From assembly GCA_937916485.1 (NCBI GenBank), contig CALFSV010000163.1, positions 1-9,902 of the forward strand: a stretch of DNA of 9,902 nucleotides, in the 5' to 3' direction. Made by a program: the position numbers and the translations under genes. Under the pieces are notes generated by a model that saw only the letters and a program-made list of their open reading frames with translations, had not been told where the DNA came from and ran no database searches. Below are positions 1-6,166 of this stretch, piece by piece. Within the stretch, counting starts at the first letter, position 1. Each line of letters starts with the position of its first letter. Source of the DNA: an uncultured Paracoccaceae bacterium (lineage in GTDB: Bacteria; Pseudomonadota; Alphaproteobacteria; Rhodobacterales; Rhodobacteraceae).

Positions 1-579
1 CTCGGTGTGTTGATCGCAATTCCAGCAGCCTGGTCGATGGCCTTTGTGCCATCCAGGCGGACCAAGGATATCCTACTTTGGATGCTCTCGACCAAGATGC
101 TTCCGGCGGTTGGTGTGCTTTACCCAATCTATCTGATCTTTATCAAGCTGGGCATTCTGGACTCGCGTATTGGTCTGACGATTGTGATCATGTTGATCAA
201 CCTGCCGATTATCGTCTGGATGCTTTACACATACTTTAAGGAAATTCCTGGCGAAATTTTGGAAGCGGCAAGAATGGACGGGGCGACTCTTAAGGAAGAG
301 ATCCTTTACGTTCTGACGCCGATGGCCATCCCCGGGATCGCATCCACTCTGCTCTTGAACTTCATTCTGGCTTGGAACGAAGCGTTCTGGACGCTCAACC
401 TTACGGCGGTAAAAGCCGCTCCGTTGACGGCCTTTATTGCGAGTTACTCAAGCCCAGAGGGTCTGTTCTTCGCCAAGCTAAGCGCAGCATCGACTATGGC
501 CATCGCGCCAGTTCTGATCCTTGGCTGGTTTAGCCAGAAACAACTTGTCCGCGGCCTCACCTTCGGCGCTGTGAAATAA
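1..579 (+). CDS. smoG: Polyol ABC transporter inner-membrane permease, SmoG/MtlG-like (5' partial)
   Basis: This is the C-terminal 192 residues of a binding-protein-dependent sugar permease; the reading frame is open to the window edge, so the true start lies upstream and the GTG at 7 is internal. Hydrophobic membrane segments lie at about codons 1-16, 34-50, 57-79, 113-130 and 164-178. Between the third and fourth is the cytoplasmic EAA loop that docks on the ATPase: E88-A89-A90, then M92-D93-G94-A95 and P107/P111. This form is typical of the MalG/SmoG half of CUT1 transporters. The next gene encodes an ATPase 11 nt downstream and is followed by two polyol dehydrogenases, which points to import of sorbitol, mannitol or a related hexitol with SmoE (binding protein) and SmoF (partner permease) expected upstream. 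Family and role are secure; the exact substrate is inferred from the neighbours. Confidence 0.9.
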   Translation, partial: LGVLIAIPAAWSMAFVPSRRTKDILLWMLSTKMLPAVGVLYPIYLIFIKLGILDSRIGLTIVIMLINLPIIVWMLYTYFKEIPGEILEAARMDGATLKEEILYVLTPMAIPGIASTLLLNFILAWNEAFWTLNLTAVKAAPLTAFIASYSSPEGLFFAKLSAASTMAIAPVLILGWFSQKQLVRGLTFGAVK

Positions 580-584
580 GGAAA
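578..584 (+). promoter_or_regulatory. Ribosome binding site supporting the TTG start of smoK
   Basis: A purine run, AAGGAAA, overlaps the smoG stop codon and ends 6 nt before the TTG at 591. The N-terminus produced from this TTG aligns with the expected beginning of SmoK/UgpC-type ATPases, so the rare start codon is well supported. Confidence 0.6.
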
Positions 585-590
585 GATATT

Positions 591-1595
591 TTGGGACAAA
601 TTACCCTTGAAAAGGTGACGAAGAGCTTCGGCAACGTAGAAGTAATTCCACCACTTGATCTGACGATCTACGATGGCGAGTTCACTGTATTTGTTGGACC
701 ATCAGGTTGCGGTAAATCAACGCTTCTCCGCTTGATTGCCGGACTTGAGGACATCACTTCCGGAACGATCTCGATTGATGGGAAGGATGCGACAAACATT
801 CCCCCGGCTAAGCGAGGCCTGGCAATGGTGTTCCAATCATATGCGCTCTATCCGCATATGTCGGTTCGCAAGAACATTGCTTTCCCGATGCGGATGGCAA
901 AAATGGATCAGGCCGAGCAGGATCGTCGGATTGAGGCGGCTGCAAAGGCGCTCAATCTGACGGACTATCTTGATCGCAAACCTGGTCAGTTGTCAGGTGG
1001 TCAGCGTCAGCGGGTTGCCATTGGTCGCGCCATTGTTCGTGAGCCAGCGGCCTTCTTGTTCGACGAGCCATTGTCGAACCTTGATGCTGCCTTGCGTGTA
1101 GGGATGCGTCTTGAAATCAGTGAGATGCATAAGCGTCTTGAAACGACGATGATCTACGTGACGCACGATCAGGTTGAAGCCATGACAATGGCCGACAAGA
1201 TTGTCGTCCTGCGGGCTGGTTATATTGAGCAGGTCGGTTCGCCTCTGGATCTCTACAAGGCACCGCGCAATGTATTTGTTGCTGGTTTCATTGGATCGCC
1301 GCAAATGAATATTTTTGGCGGGCCAGAGGCCGCGAAGCTCGATGCAACTTCGATCGGCATACGCCCGGAGCACATTGAAGTTTCCGGCGAAAGCGGACTT
1401 TGGAAAGGGCGCGTTGGCGTTGCAGAGCATCTTGGCTCGGACACGTTCTTCCATGTCCACGACACGGGTCTGGCGGATATGATCACCGTGCGAGCACCGG
1501 GAAATGTCTCGTTTGATCACGGAGATATTGTCTGGCTTACTCCGAATGCCGATCAAATCCACCGTTTCGACGCGAATGGCCTGCGTATCGCATGA
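591..1595 (+). CDS. smoK: Polyol ABC transporter ATP-binding protein, SmoK/MsmK-like
   Basis: A cytoplasmic ATPase of 334 residues that powers the adjacent permeases. Motifs in order are Walker [10 protein letters not shown] at 36-44, the Q-loop Q82, the signature LSGGQRQR at 134-141, Walker B ending D158-E159 (E159 is the catalytic base), the D-loop SNLDA at 162-166 and the switch H192. From about residue 235 a C-terminal OB-fold regulatory domain follows, containing the GIRPEH motif of the MalK/UgpC/SmoK group. The length suits SmoK and is shorter than MalK (about 370). The start codon is TTG, with a good ribosome binding site in the smoG stop region. The stop overlaps the start of the next gene (ATGA). 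Position 171 is Gly where I would expect Gln in the family's LRVQMRLE motif, a minor difference. Sugar specificity cannot be read from the ATPase alone because such subunits are often shared. Confidence 0.95.
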   Translation: MGQITLEKVTKSFGNVEVIPPLDLTIYDGEFTVFVGPSGCGKSTLLRLIAGLEDITSGTISIDGKDATNIPPAKRGLAMVFQSYALYPHMSVRKNIAFPMRMAKMDQAEQDRRIEAAAKALNLTDYLDRKPGQLSGGQRQRVAIGRAIVREPAAFLFDEPLSNLDAALRVGMRLEISEMHKRLETTMIYVTHDQVEAMTMADKIVVLRAGYIEQVGSPLDLYKAPRNVFVAGFIGSPQMNIFGGPEAAKLDATSIGIRPEHIEVSGESGLWKGRVGVAEHLGSDTFFHVHDTGLADMITVRAPGNVSFDHGDIVWLTPNADQIHRFDANGLRIA

Positions 1596-2365
1596 CGAGA
1601 CTGGAAGGCAAAACAGCGCTCATAACCGGTGCCGCTCGCGGCATCGGTTTGGCGTTTGCAGAAAGGTATGTCCGAGAAGGGGCTCGGGTCGCGATTGCGG
1701 ATATCAATATTGATCGCGCCCGGGAGTCAGCTGCAAAGATTGGCGATGCGGCCATTGCTGTTGAAATGGACGTCACCCAGCAAGCGAGCATCGATAGCGC
1801 AATAGCCGAGGTCATCGGCACATTCAGGCGGATCGATATCCTGATCAATAACGCAGCTCTTTTTACGGCTGCTCCGATTGCCGAGATCGCACGCGAAGAT
1901 TACGCCCGTGTTTTTGACATAAACGTTGGCGGGACGCTGTTCACCCTTCAGGCGGTTGCCAAACACATGATTGAGCGCGGTGGCGGTGGCAAGATTATCA
2001 ATATGGCAAGTCAGGCGGGGCGACGTGGTGAGGCGCTTGTGGGTGTCTACTGCGCGACCAAGGCGGCGGTCATAAGCCTGACGCAGTCTGCGGGTCTCGA
2101 CCTTATTCAGCACGGCATCAACGTGAACGCGATCTCGCCCGGGGTGGTCGATGGTGAGCACTGGGATGGTGTCGACGCCTTCTTTGCGAAGTACGAGAAC
2201 AAGGCTCCGGGTCAAAAGAAGGCGGAGGTTGCCGCCGGTGTTCCATACGGGCGTATGGGCACAGCTGAGGACCTAACCGGAATGGCTGTTTTTCTTGCCA
2301 GCGACGAGTCTGACTATGTTGTTGCTCAGACTTACAACGTGGACGGTGGCCAATGGTTGAGTTGA
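1592..2365 (+). CDS. smoS: Sorbitol (D-glucitol) dehydrogenase, SDR family, SmoS/PolS-like
   Basis: A classical short-chain dehydrogenase of 257 residues, predicted to oxidise D-sorbitol to D-fructose with NAD+ in the cytoplasm. The cofactor motif TGAARGIG is at 12-19 and D37 at the end of the second beta strand predicts NAD over NADP. The NNA element is at 86-88. The catalytic tetrad N111, S140, Y153, K157 falls at the residue numbers I recall for the Rhodobacter sphaeroides sorbitol dehydrogenase. The ATG overlaps the smoK stop by 4 nt (ATGA) and no separate ribosome binding site is evident, so translation is probably coupled to smoK. Position between smoK and mtlK is the smo/mtl order. Related family activities include galactitol or L-iditol oxidation, so the exact substrate range is inferred. 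Confidence 0.93.
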   Translation: MTRLEGKTALITGAARGIGLAFAERYVREGARVAIADINIDRARESAAKIGDAAIAVEMDVTQQASIDSAIAEVIGTFRRIDILINNAALFTAAPIAEIAREDYARVFDINVGGTLFTLQAVAKHMIERGGGGKIINMASQAGRRGEALVGVYCATKAAVISLTQSAGLDLIQHGINVNAISPGVVDGEHWDGVDAFFAKYENKAPGQKKAEVAAGVPYGRMGTAEDLTGMAVFLASDESDYVVAQTYNVDGGQWLS

Positions 2366-3831
2366 TCCATCTTTCAGATGCCAACCTAGGGCGTTTGCCT
2401 GATGAAATCCGGGTACCAAAGTACGACCGGAGCGCCTTGACGCCAGGGATCGTGCACATTGGTCTTGGAAACTTTCACCGAGGGCATCAGGCTTGGTATT
2501 TTCATCGTCTGTTTGATCAGGGTCTTTCTCACGATTGGGCGATTGTCGGAGCCGGTGTGCGGGTCAATGACGCCGTTCAGCGTGAAAAGCTGGTGGCACA
2601 AGACTATCTGACAACGTTGATCGAGCTAGACCCCGCCGGAACGTCTGCCGAGGTTGTGGGCTCGATGATTGACTACATCGCGGTTGAGGATGGCAATGGC
2701 CCGCTTATAGCGAAAATGGCTGATCCGGCAATTCGTATCGTGGCTCTGACGGTGACCGAGGGTGGGTACTATATTGACCCGGTTGGCGGTGGTTTTGATG
2801 ACGAGCACCCGGATATTCGCCATGACGTTGCCAACCCCGAAGCGCCTCGGACGGCATTTGGTGCGATGGTTGCGGCCCTTAAGGTCCGGCGTGAAAACGG
2901 GATCGGGCCATTTAGCGGGCAGAGCTGTGATAACCTCCAAGGAAATGGCGACATCTTGCGCCAAACCGTTGTTTCGCTCGCACGCCTGACGGACCCGAGT
3001 TTGGCCGAGTGGATTAGTGCGAACTGTAGTTTCCCGAATTCGATGGTCGATTGCATTGTGCCCGCAACGGGTCCGAATGAGTTGGCTCTGGCGCGTTCGC
3101 TCGGCATCGACGATCAAGCTCCAGTGACACATGAAAACTATCGCCAATGGGTCATCGAAGATGATTTCTGCGCGGGGCGTCCTGAGTGGGAGAGTGTTGG
3201 CGCGATCATAACTGATGACGTGCATGTCTACGAGGCGATGAAGATCCGGATTTTGAACGCCGGACATCAGGTGATCGCCAATGCTGGAGAGATCCTTTCG
3301 GTAGAGACGATATCGGATTGTATGGCGCACCCTCAGATTGGGCCGATGTTCCGCAAGGTCCAGATTGAAGAGATCGCGCCGCACGTTGATCCCGTACCCG
3401 GCATGACGCCGACGAATTATGTTACGCTGATTGAGCGCCGGTTCTCAAATCCTTCGATTGTAGACACCACGCGGCGCGTGGCGTTTGATGGATCGTCTCG
3501 GCACACTGGGTTCTTGTTGCCTATCGTTCGCGACGGGCTTCGTGACGGCGTACCTGTTGAAGGGCTTGCTTTGGTCGAGGCGCTTTGGGCGCGGATGTGT
3601 GAAGGGACGCGCGAAGACGGATCCGTGATCGAGCCCAACGATCCGTTTTGGTCGGACTTGACGAAGGCGGCAGCAGCCGCGAAGGAGCGACCGCTTGCGT
3701 GGCTGGAGCAGCGCCAGATCTACGGGGAGTTGATAGACTCGGCGGAGTTTTCCGAGGCGTTTGAGCGCTGGCTGTCATTGATCTGGGCTGACGGTGTCTG
3801 CGCTGCAATAGTGCGATTTACCGACGGATAA
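2353..3831 (+). CDS. mtlK: Mannitol 2-dehydrogenase, long-chain polyol dehydrogenase family
   Basis: A 492-residue member of the polyol-specific long-chain dehydrogenases, predicted to convert D-mannitol to D-fructose with NAD+. The N-terminal nucleotide motif GLGNFHRGHQ is at 37-46. The active site is visible as N194 (in SCDN) and K297, N302, H305 (in KIRILNAGH), matching Asn191/Lys295/Asn300/His303 of the Pseudomonas fluorescens enzyme. Its ATG lies inside the end of smoS, giving a 13-nt overlap in another frame, so coupling is likely. Length and C-terminus look complete; the last codons overlap the 3' end of an opposing truncated gene. Odd point: the family signature V-D-R-[IV] reads V-D-C-I here, with Cys234 in place of Arg, one transition away (TGC from CGC). 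Fructuronate and altronate reductases are relatives, but operon context favours mannitol or another hexitol. Confidence 0.93.
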   Translation: MVELIHLSDANLGRLPDEIRVPKYDRSALTPGIVHIGLGNFHRGHQAWYFHRLFDQGLSHDWAIVGAGVRVNDAVQREKLVAQDYLTTLIELDPAGTSAEVVGSMIDYIAVEDGNGPLIAKMADPAIRIVALTVTEGGYYIDPVGGGFDDEHPDIRHDVANPEAPRTAFGAMVAALKVRRENGIGPFSGQSCDNLQGNGDILRQTVVSLARLTDPSLAEWISANCSFPNSMVDCIVPATGPNELALARSLGIDDQAPVTHENYRQWVIEDDFCAGRPEWESVGAIITDDVHVYEAMKIRILNAGHQVIANAGEILSVETISDCMAHPQIGPMFRKVQIEEIAPHVDPVPGMTPTNYVTLIERRFSNPSIVDTTRRVAFDGSSRHTGFLLPIVRDGLRDGVPVEGLALVEALWARMCEGTREDGSVIEPNDPFWSDLTKAAAAAKERPLAWLEQRQIYGELIDSAEFSEAFERWLSLIWADGVCAAIVRFTDG

Positions 3832-4546
3832 CGCCGTCCGAATGCAGCTCTTGTTTCCCCGGCAAATCTGATCCTATGGCGGTGATGTGTAGGCCACGGT
3901 GGAGCCAGTCAGCCATGATGACAGGACCGGTTGCAGGCGTGGTCGTCACCACAATCTGCGCAGTTTTCACCAACTCTTCCACGGAAGGACAAGGTTTGAC
4001 GGGAACTCCAATCCGCTCAGACATCTCGGCGCAGTAGTTCGAAACAGAGGTTGAATTGCGCCCGTATACCAGCAACTGTTCAAATTTCCGCACGAGTGCA
4101 AGGCTCTCGATTTGATAGCGTGCCTGTACGCCTGTCCCGATCACCCCAACGGTTTCCACGCTTTGCGGTGCAAGATGCTTGGCGGCCACGGCCCCGGCGA
4201 GACCTGTGCGCAGGTCCATCAAAAACCCGTTGTCGAGGAATACGCATTCGAAGGCGCCGGTTTGAGCGTTCATCAAAGCAATGATGCTGCTACAACTGGG
4301 CAGTCCGATTTGTGGATTGCGAAAGAAGCCGGTGGCGATTTTTATGGCAAGATGATCAATGCCTTCAACAAATGCGCCCTTAGTGTCTACCGCGCTGTCC
4401 GCATCAACGTCGATATGCATAACCGGCGGCATCGAAACGCGCCCCTCAGCGATCCAAACGAAGGCTCGCTCAGTTGCATCGAGCGACCTGTTGTCGATTT
4501 GCAGACAAGTTCTCAGTTCGGCTTCGGTTACGACCAAAGTGCCCAT
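3818..4546 (-). pseudogene. Ornithine cyclodeaminase / EutC-like gene, C-terminally truncated
   Basis: The product resembles the ornithine cyclodeaminase/mu-crystallin family, closest in feel to the EutC-type protein of ectoine utilisation. From the ATG at 4546 it has 242 residues, against about 320-330 for the family. Visible family elements are TEAELR near the N-terminus, the substrate-site stretch with IKIATGFF, the MDLRTGLAGAVAAKHL block, the NAD-binding GVIGTGVQAR loop, the VVTTTPA strand and GSDLPGKQEL. The frame then stops at 3818, inside mtlK, and the expected last 65-80 residues are absent in every frame because that DNA is mtlK. The 4546 start is preferred over ATG 4603 because AGGAA (minus strand, 4556-4560) sits 9 nt upstream and family N-termini begin about there. 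Loss of the C-terminal part of the substrate/dimer domain argues for a non-functional remnant, though expression of a shortened protein cannot be excluded. Confidence 0.8.
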
Positions 4547-4838
4547 AGCGGCTAATTCCTGCGACTTTAGTAACAGATTAGGCAGGTTGGCACTGTGCGT
4601 CATCCTCAAAGTCTAAAACCGGACTTTCGTCACACCGCAGAACTTCGGGGCATTTGGGCTCTCCACCGTCATTCGCCGCGCGATCCGCGAACAAAAGGTT
4701 TAGGATGAACTGCCTTTCGCTGCATGCCGCATCAAATGGAAAGTTGCGGGACCAACCCGACCTTGGATATTCGACATTCGCTAACGCAGTACCGCACTGT
4801 GCGCGCGGCGTTGTGCTTTCCGCTGTGCGGTGCATTTT
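4547..4838. other. Intergenic stretch without a convincing gene
   Basis: About 290 nt separate the GatDH-like gene from the truncated cyclodeaminase gene. An 85-codon minus-strand frame (4578-4835) is open across it but has no recognisable domain. It is Cys- and Arg-rich in a pattern typical of a chance frame. I see no tRNA, no strong terminator with a T-run and no clear promoter. It may be decayed repeat DNA; that is only an impression. Confidence 0.4.
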
Positions 4839-5612
4839 CTACCAGCAAGTGTAACCACCGTCGGCAAGGACTATTGATCCAGTCATTAGGCTCGAAGCGT
4901 CTGAAGCAAGAAACTGGACCACTGAGGCAACCTCGTCTGCTCGCCCCATACGGTTCATGGGGGTTCCCCCAATCCAGTGTTGCGCTAGTTCCGGATCATC
5001 ATGGACATGAGCTATCAGCTTTGTCTCGATGTAAGTAGGCGCCACGGCGTTCACCCGGACACCACGGCCACCCCATTCGGCGGCCAAACAACGCGTCAGG
5101 TGGTGCACTGCGGCTTTGGAAGTGTTGTACTGTGCTTGCTCTTGTGGTCGGTTTGAGATTTCGCCCGACATCGAGCCGAGGTTAACGATCGCGCCGCGAC
5201 CTGCCTTTAGCATCTCCTTCCCGAAGGCACGGCAACACCAAAAAAGACCGTTGAGGTTTACGTCAAGCGTCGCATGCCAGACCTCGTCAGTCATATCTTC
5301 TGCTGGCTCAAAACTCTTACCAATACCGGCATTATTAACCAAGACATCGATCTTGCCGTATCGGTCGATAATCCGTCCAACCAAGCCGTTTACATCGATC
5401 GAATCTGTCACGTCCAGTTGCTCCGCGTCTGCTCGATACCCGGAATCAACAAGATTGATCGCTGCGGATTGAGCGCCCGCCTCATCTAGGTCGGCGATTA
5501 CCACTGTGGCACCCGCCTCCGCCAAAGCTTCGGCACACGCGAAACCGATGCCGGTTGCGGCCCCTGTGACGACGGCGATGCGGTCAGTCATAGAAAGCTT
5601 TTCAAGATACAT
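4839..5612 (-). CDS. Polyol dehydrogenase, SDR family, galactitol-dehydrogenase-like
   Basis: A 257-residue NAD-dependent short-chain dehydrogenase. TGAATGIG is at 16-23, D41 predicts NAD(H), NNAG is at 93-96, and the catalytic residues are N119, S147, Y162, K166. The Ser-Tyr spacing of 15, the block around GSMSGEISNRPQ, the stretch GLFWCCRAFG and the C-terminal GGYTCW resemble Rhodobacter sphaeroides galactitol dehydrogenase, which ends GGYTVW and whose terminal Trp helps bind Mg2+. It may therefore oxidise galactitol or another polyol to a ketose; D-arabinitol and mannitol dehydrogenases share parts of the pattern. The ATG at 5612 is chosen because GAGGAAA (minus strand, 5622-5628) lies 9 nt upstream; M8 is a weaker alternative. 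It is divergent from the ROK regulator gene, and a 17-bp palindrome lies 76-92 nt upstream of its start, so regulation by that protein is likely. Family secure, substrate tentative. Confidence 0.88.
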   Translation of the reverse strand: MYLEKLSMTDRIAVVTGAATGIGFACAEALAEAGATVVIADLDEAGAQSAAINLVDSGYRADAEQLDVTDSIDVNGLVGRIIDRYGKIDVLVNNAGIGKSFEPAEDMTDEVWHATLDVNLNGLFWCCRAFGKEMLKAGRGAIVNLGSMSGEISNRPQEQAQYNTSKAAVHHLTRCLAAEWGGRGVRVNAVAPTYIETKLIAHVHDDPELAQHWIGGTPMNRMGRADEVASVVQFLASDASSLMTGSIVLADGGYTCW

Positions 5613-5687
5613 CTTGTTTTGTTTCCTCGCGATTTGGTCAGTTGTTCCGTTGGACGTCCATCTTGCACGTATTTACTGACATTTGTT

Positions 5688-5704
5688 TGTTTACTATGCA
5701 AACA
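5688..5704. promoter_or_regulatory. 17-bp palindrome, candidate ROK operator (GatDH side)
   Basis: The sequence TGTTTACTATGCAAACA has 7-bp arms around a 3-nt centre with one mismatched pair. It shares architecture and nearly all arm bases with the site at 6101-6117 in the same intergenic region. It lies 76 nt upstream of the GatDH-like start codon, a suitable place for a repressor or activator. Confidence 0.6.
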
Positions 5705-5904
5705 TCGCAATGCTCACCGGGTTTGTCGAGTCCATCCTGTAAGAATAATTGAGATACGTTGATTAATTTTCTTGTGGAGAAGCCGCAGAGATCAGGTGAA
5801 GAAGTGATTGCCTTGCTCTTCAAGCACAAGCGCCCAAACTCGCTTCATGTGAACTCATCAGCGAAACGCGCCTTTCGATAGCAAGAACCGAGTTTGCCCT
5901 GAGG

Positions 5905-5948
5905 TGCCCCTAGATTTGTAGACGCTTTGCCCCCTAGTTTTGAGACGG
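5905..5948. repeat. Tandem pair of IS-end-like 20-nt repeats
   Basis: Two similar 20-nt units lie in direct orientation 24 nt apart: TGCCCCTAGATTTGTAGACG (5905-5924) and TGCCCCCTAGTTTTGAGACG (5929-5948). Both start with TG and have a C-rich then T-rich composition, as IS3-family terminal repeats often do. The second contains the stop codon (minus strand, 5934-5936) of the decayed transposase frame. They look like two abutting ends of related insertion sequences, left by nested insertion or deletion. Confidence 0.5.
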
Positions 5949-6059
5949 GTTGGATGATCCTTCGATGAACTCGAAGCAGGCGACACGGACTTCGACCTTG
6001 GTCTTGAACTTTCGCCGGTCCAACAGTTCGCGTTAGCAGGTGGCGAAGAAGCTCTCGCA
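5934..6059 (-). pseudogene. Degenerate IS3-family transposase (OrfB) C-terminal fragment
   Basis: Read on the minus strand from 6059, 42 codons give a clear piece of the DDE integrase tail: CESFFATC, an in-frame stop, then RELLDRRKFKTKVEVRVAC and FEFIEG before NPSQN and a stop. IS3-family OrfB proteins have CESFFATL-x-ELLDRR-x-F-x-T followed by FIEGWYNP-x-RRHSALGY. Here a nonsense codon interrupts the frame and the HSALGY end is missing; the frame runs straight into an IS-end-like repeat. Upstream bases to about 6090 look like a further decayed part of the same gene (the CYDNA region). It is a dead scar inserted between the two candidate operators. Confidence 0.75.
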
Positions 6060-6100
6060 CTATTAGTTGGATTGCCCCCATGGGGCTTGTCGTCTAAGTA

Positions 6101-6117
6101 TGTTTAGAAAGTAAACA
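6101..6117. promoter_or_regulatory. 17-bp palindrome, candidate ROK operator (regulator side)
   Basis: The sequence TGTTTAGAAAGTAAACA has 7-bp arms around AAA with one mismatched pair. It matches the palindrome at 5688-5704 in arm sequence, arm length and centre length. It lies 49 nt upstream of the preferred ROK start codon, a position suited to autoregulation. Confidence 0.6.
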
Positions 6118-6150
6118 GACCAAGCTTTTACGCCTTGAAAGCTTGAACCA

Positions 6151-6156
6151 AAGGAA
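6151..6156 (+). promoter_or_regulatory. Ribosome binding site deciding the ROK start
   Basis: AAGGAA ends 10 nt before the ATG at 6167. The frame is open further upstream to a TTG at 6143, but that codon would place this purine run inside the gene and has a weaker sequence before it. Confidence 0.55.
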
Positions 6157-6166
6157 TCTGTCCACC

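Larger units (their letters stand above)
5613..6166. promoter_or_regulatory. Divergent control region between the GatDH-like and ROK genes
   Basis: This roughly 550-nt region must carry the promoters for both divergent genes. It contains two matching 17-bp palindromes near its ends (5688-5704 and 6101-6117) and, between them, an IS3-family transposase scar (5934-6059) with IS-end-like repeats (5905-5948). The AT-rich 5680-5770 part is the more promoter-like side. I could not assign -35/-10 boxes with confidence. A 63-codon minus frame at 5638-5829 looks like chance. Confidence 0.6.

Noticed and set aside
993..1562. 189-codon minus-strand frame antisense to smoK
   Set aside because: The shadowed gene has a complete set of ABC motifs; the antisense product is unrecognisable.
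2626..3384. 252-codon minus-strand frame antisense to mtlK
   Set aside because: No domain or ribosome binding site; the mtlK frame is fully supported.
3823..3838. GACGG/CCGTC hairpin at the mtlK stop as a terminator
   Set aside because: Only a 5-bp stem and no T-run on either strand.
4112..4555. 147-codon plus-strand frame antisense to the cyclodeaminase-like gene
   Set aside because: No domain; it mirrors the coding pattern of the opposing gene.
4547..4609. Longer start for the cyclodeaminase-like gene (ATG 4603 or TTG 4609)
   Set aside because: No usable ribosome binding site spacing, and the added residues do not resemble the family N-terminus; AGGAA precedes the ATG at 4546.
5638..5829. 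63-codon minus-strand frame in the divergent promoter region
   Set aside because: No recognisable domain, and it covers the palindrome and the likely promoter.
6143..6166. Upstream TTG start adding 8 residues to the ROK regulator
   Set aside because: The AAGGAA run at 6151-6156 would fall inside the gene, and the ATG at 6167 has suitable spacing to it.
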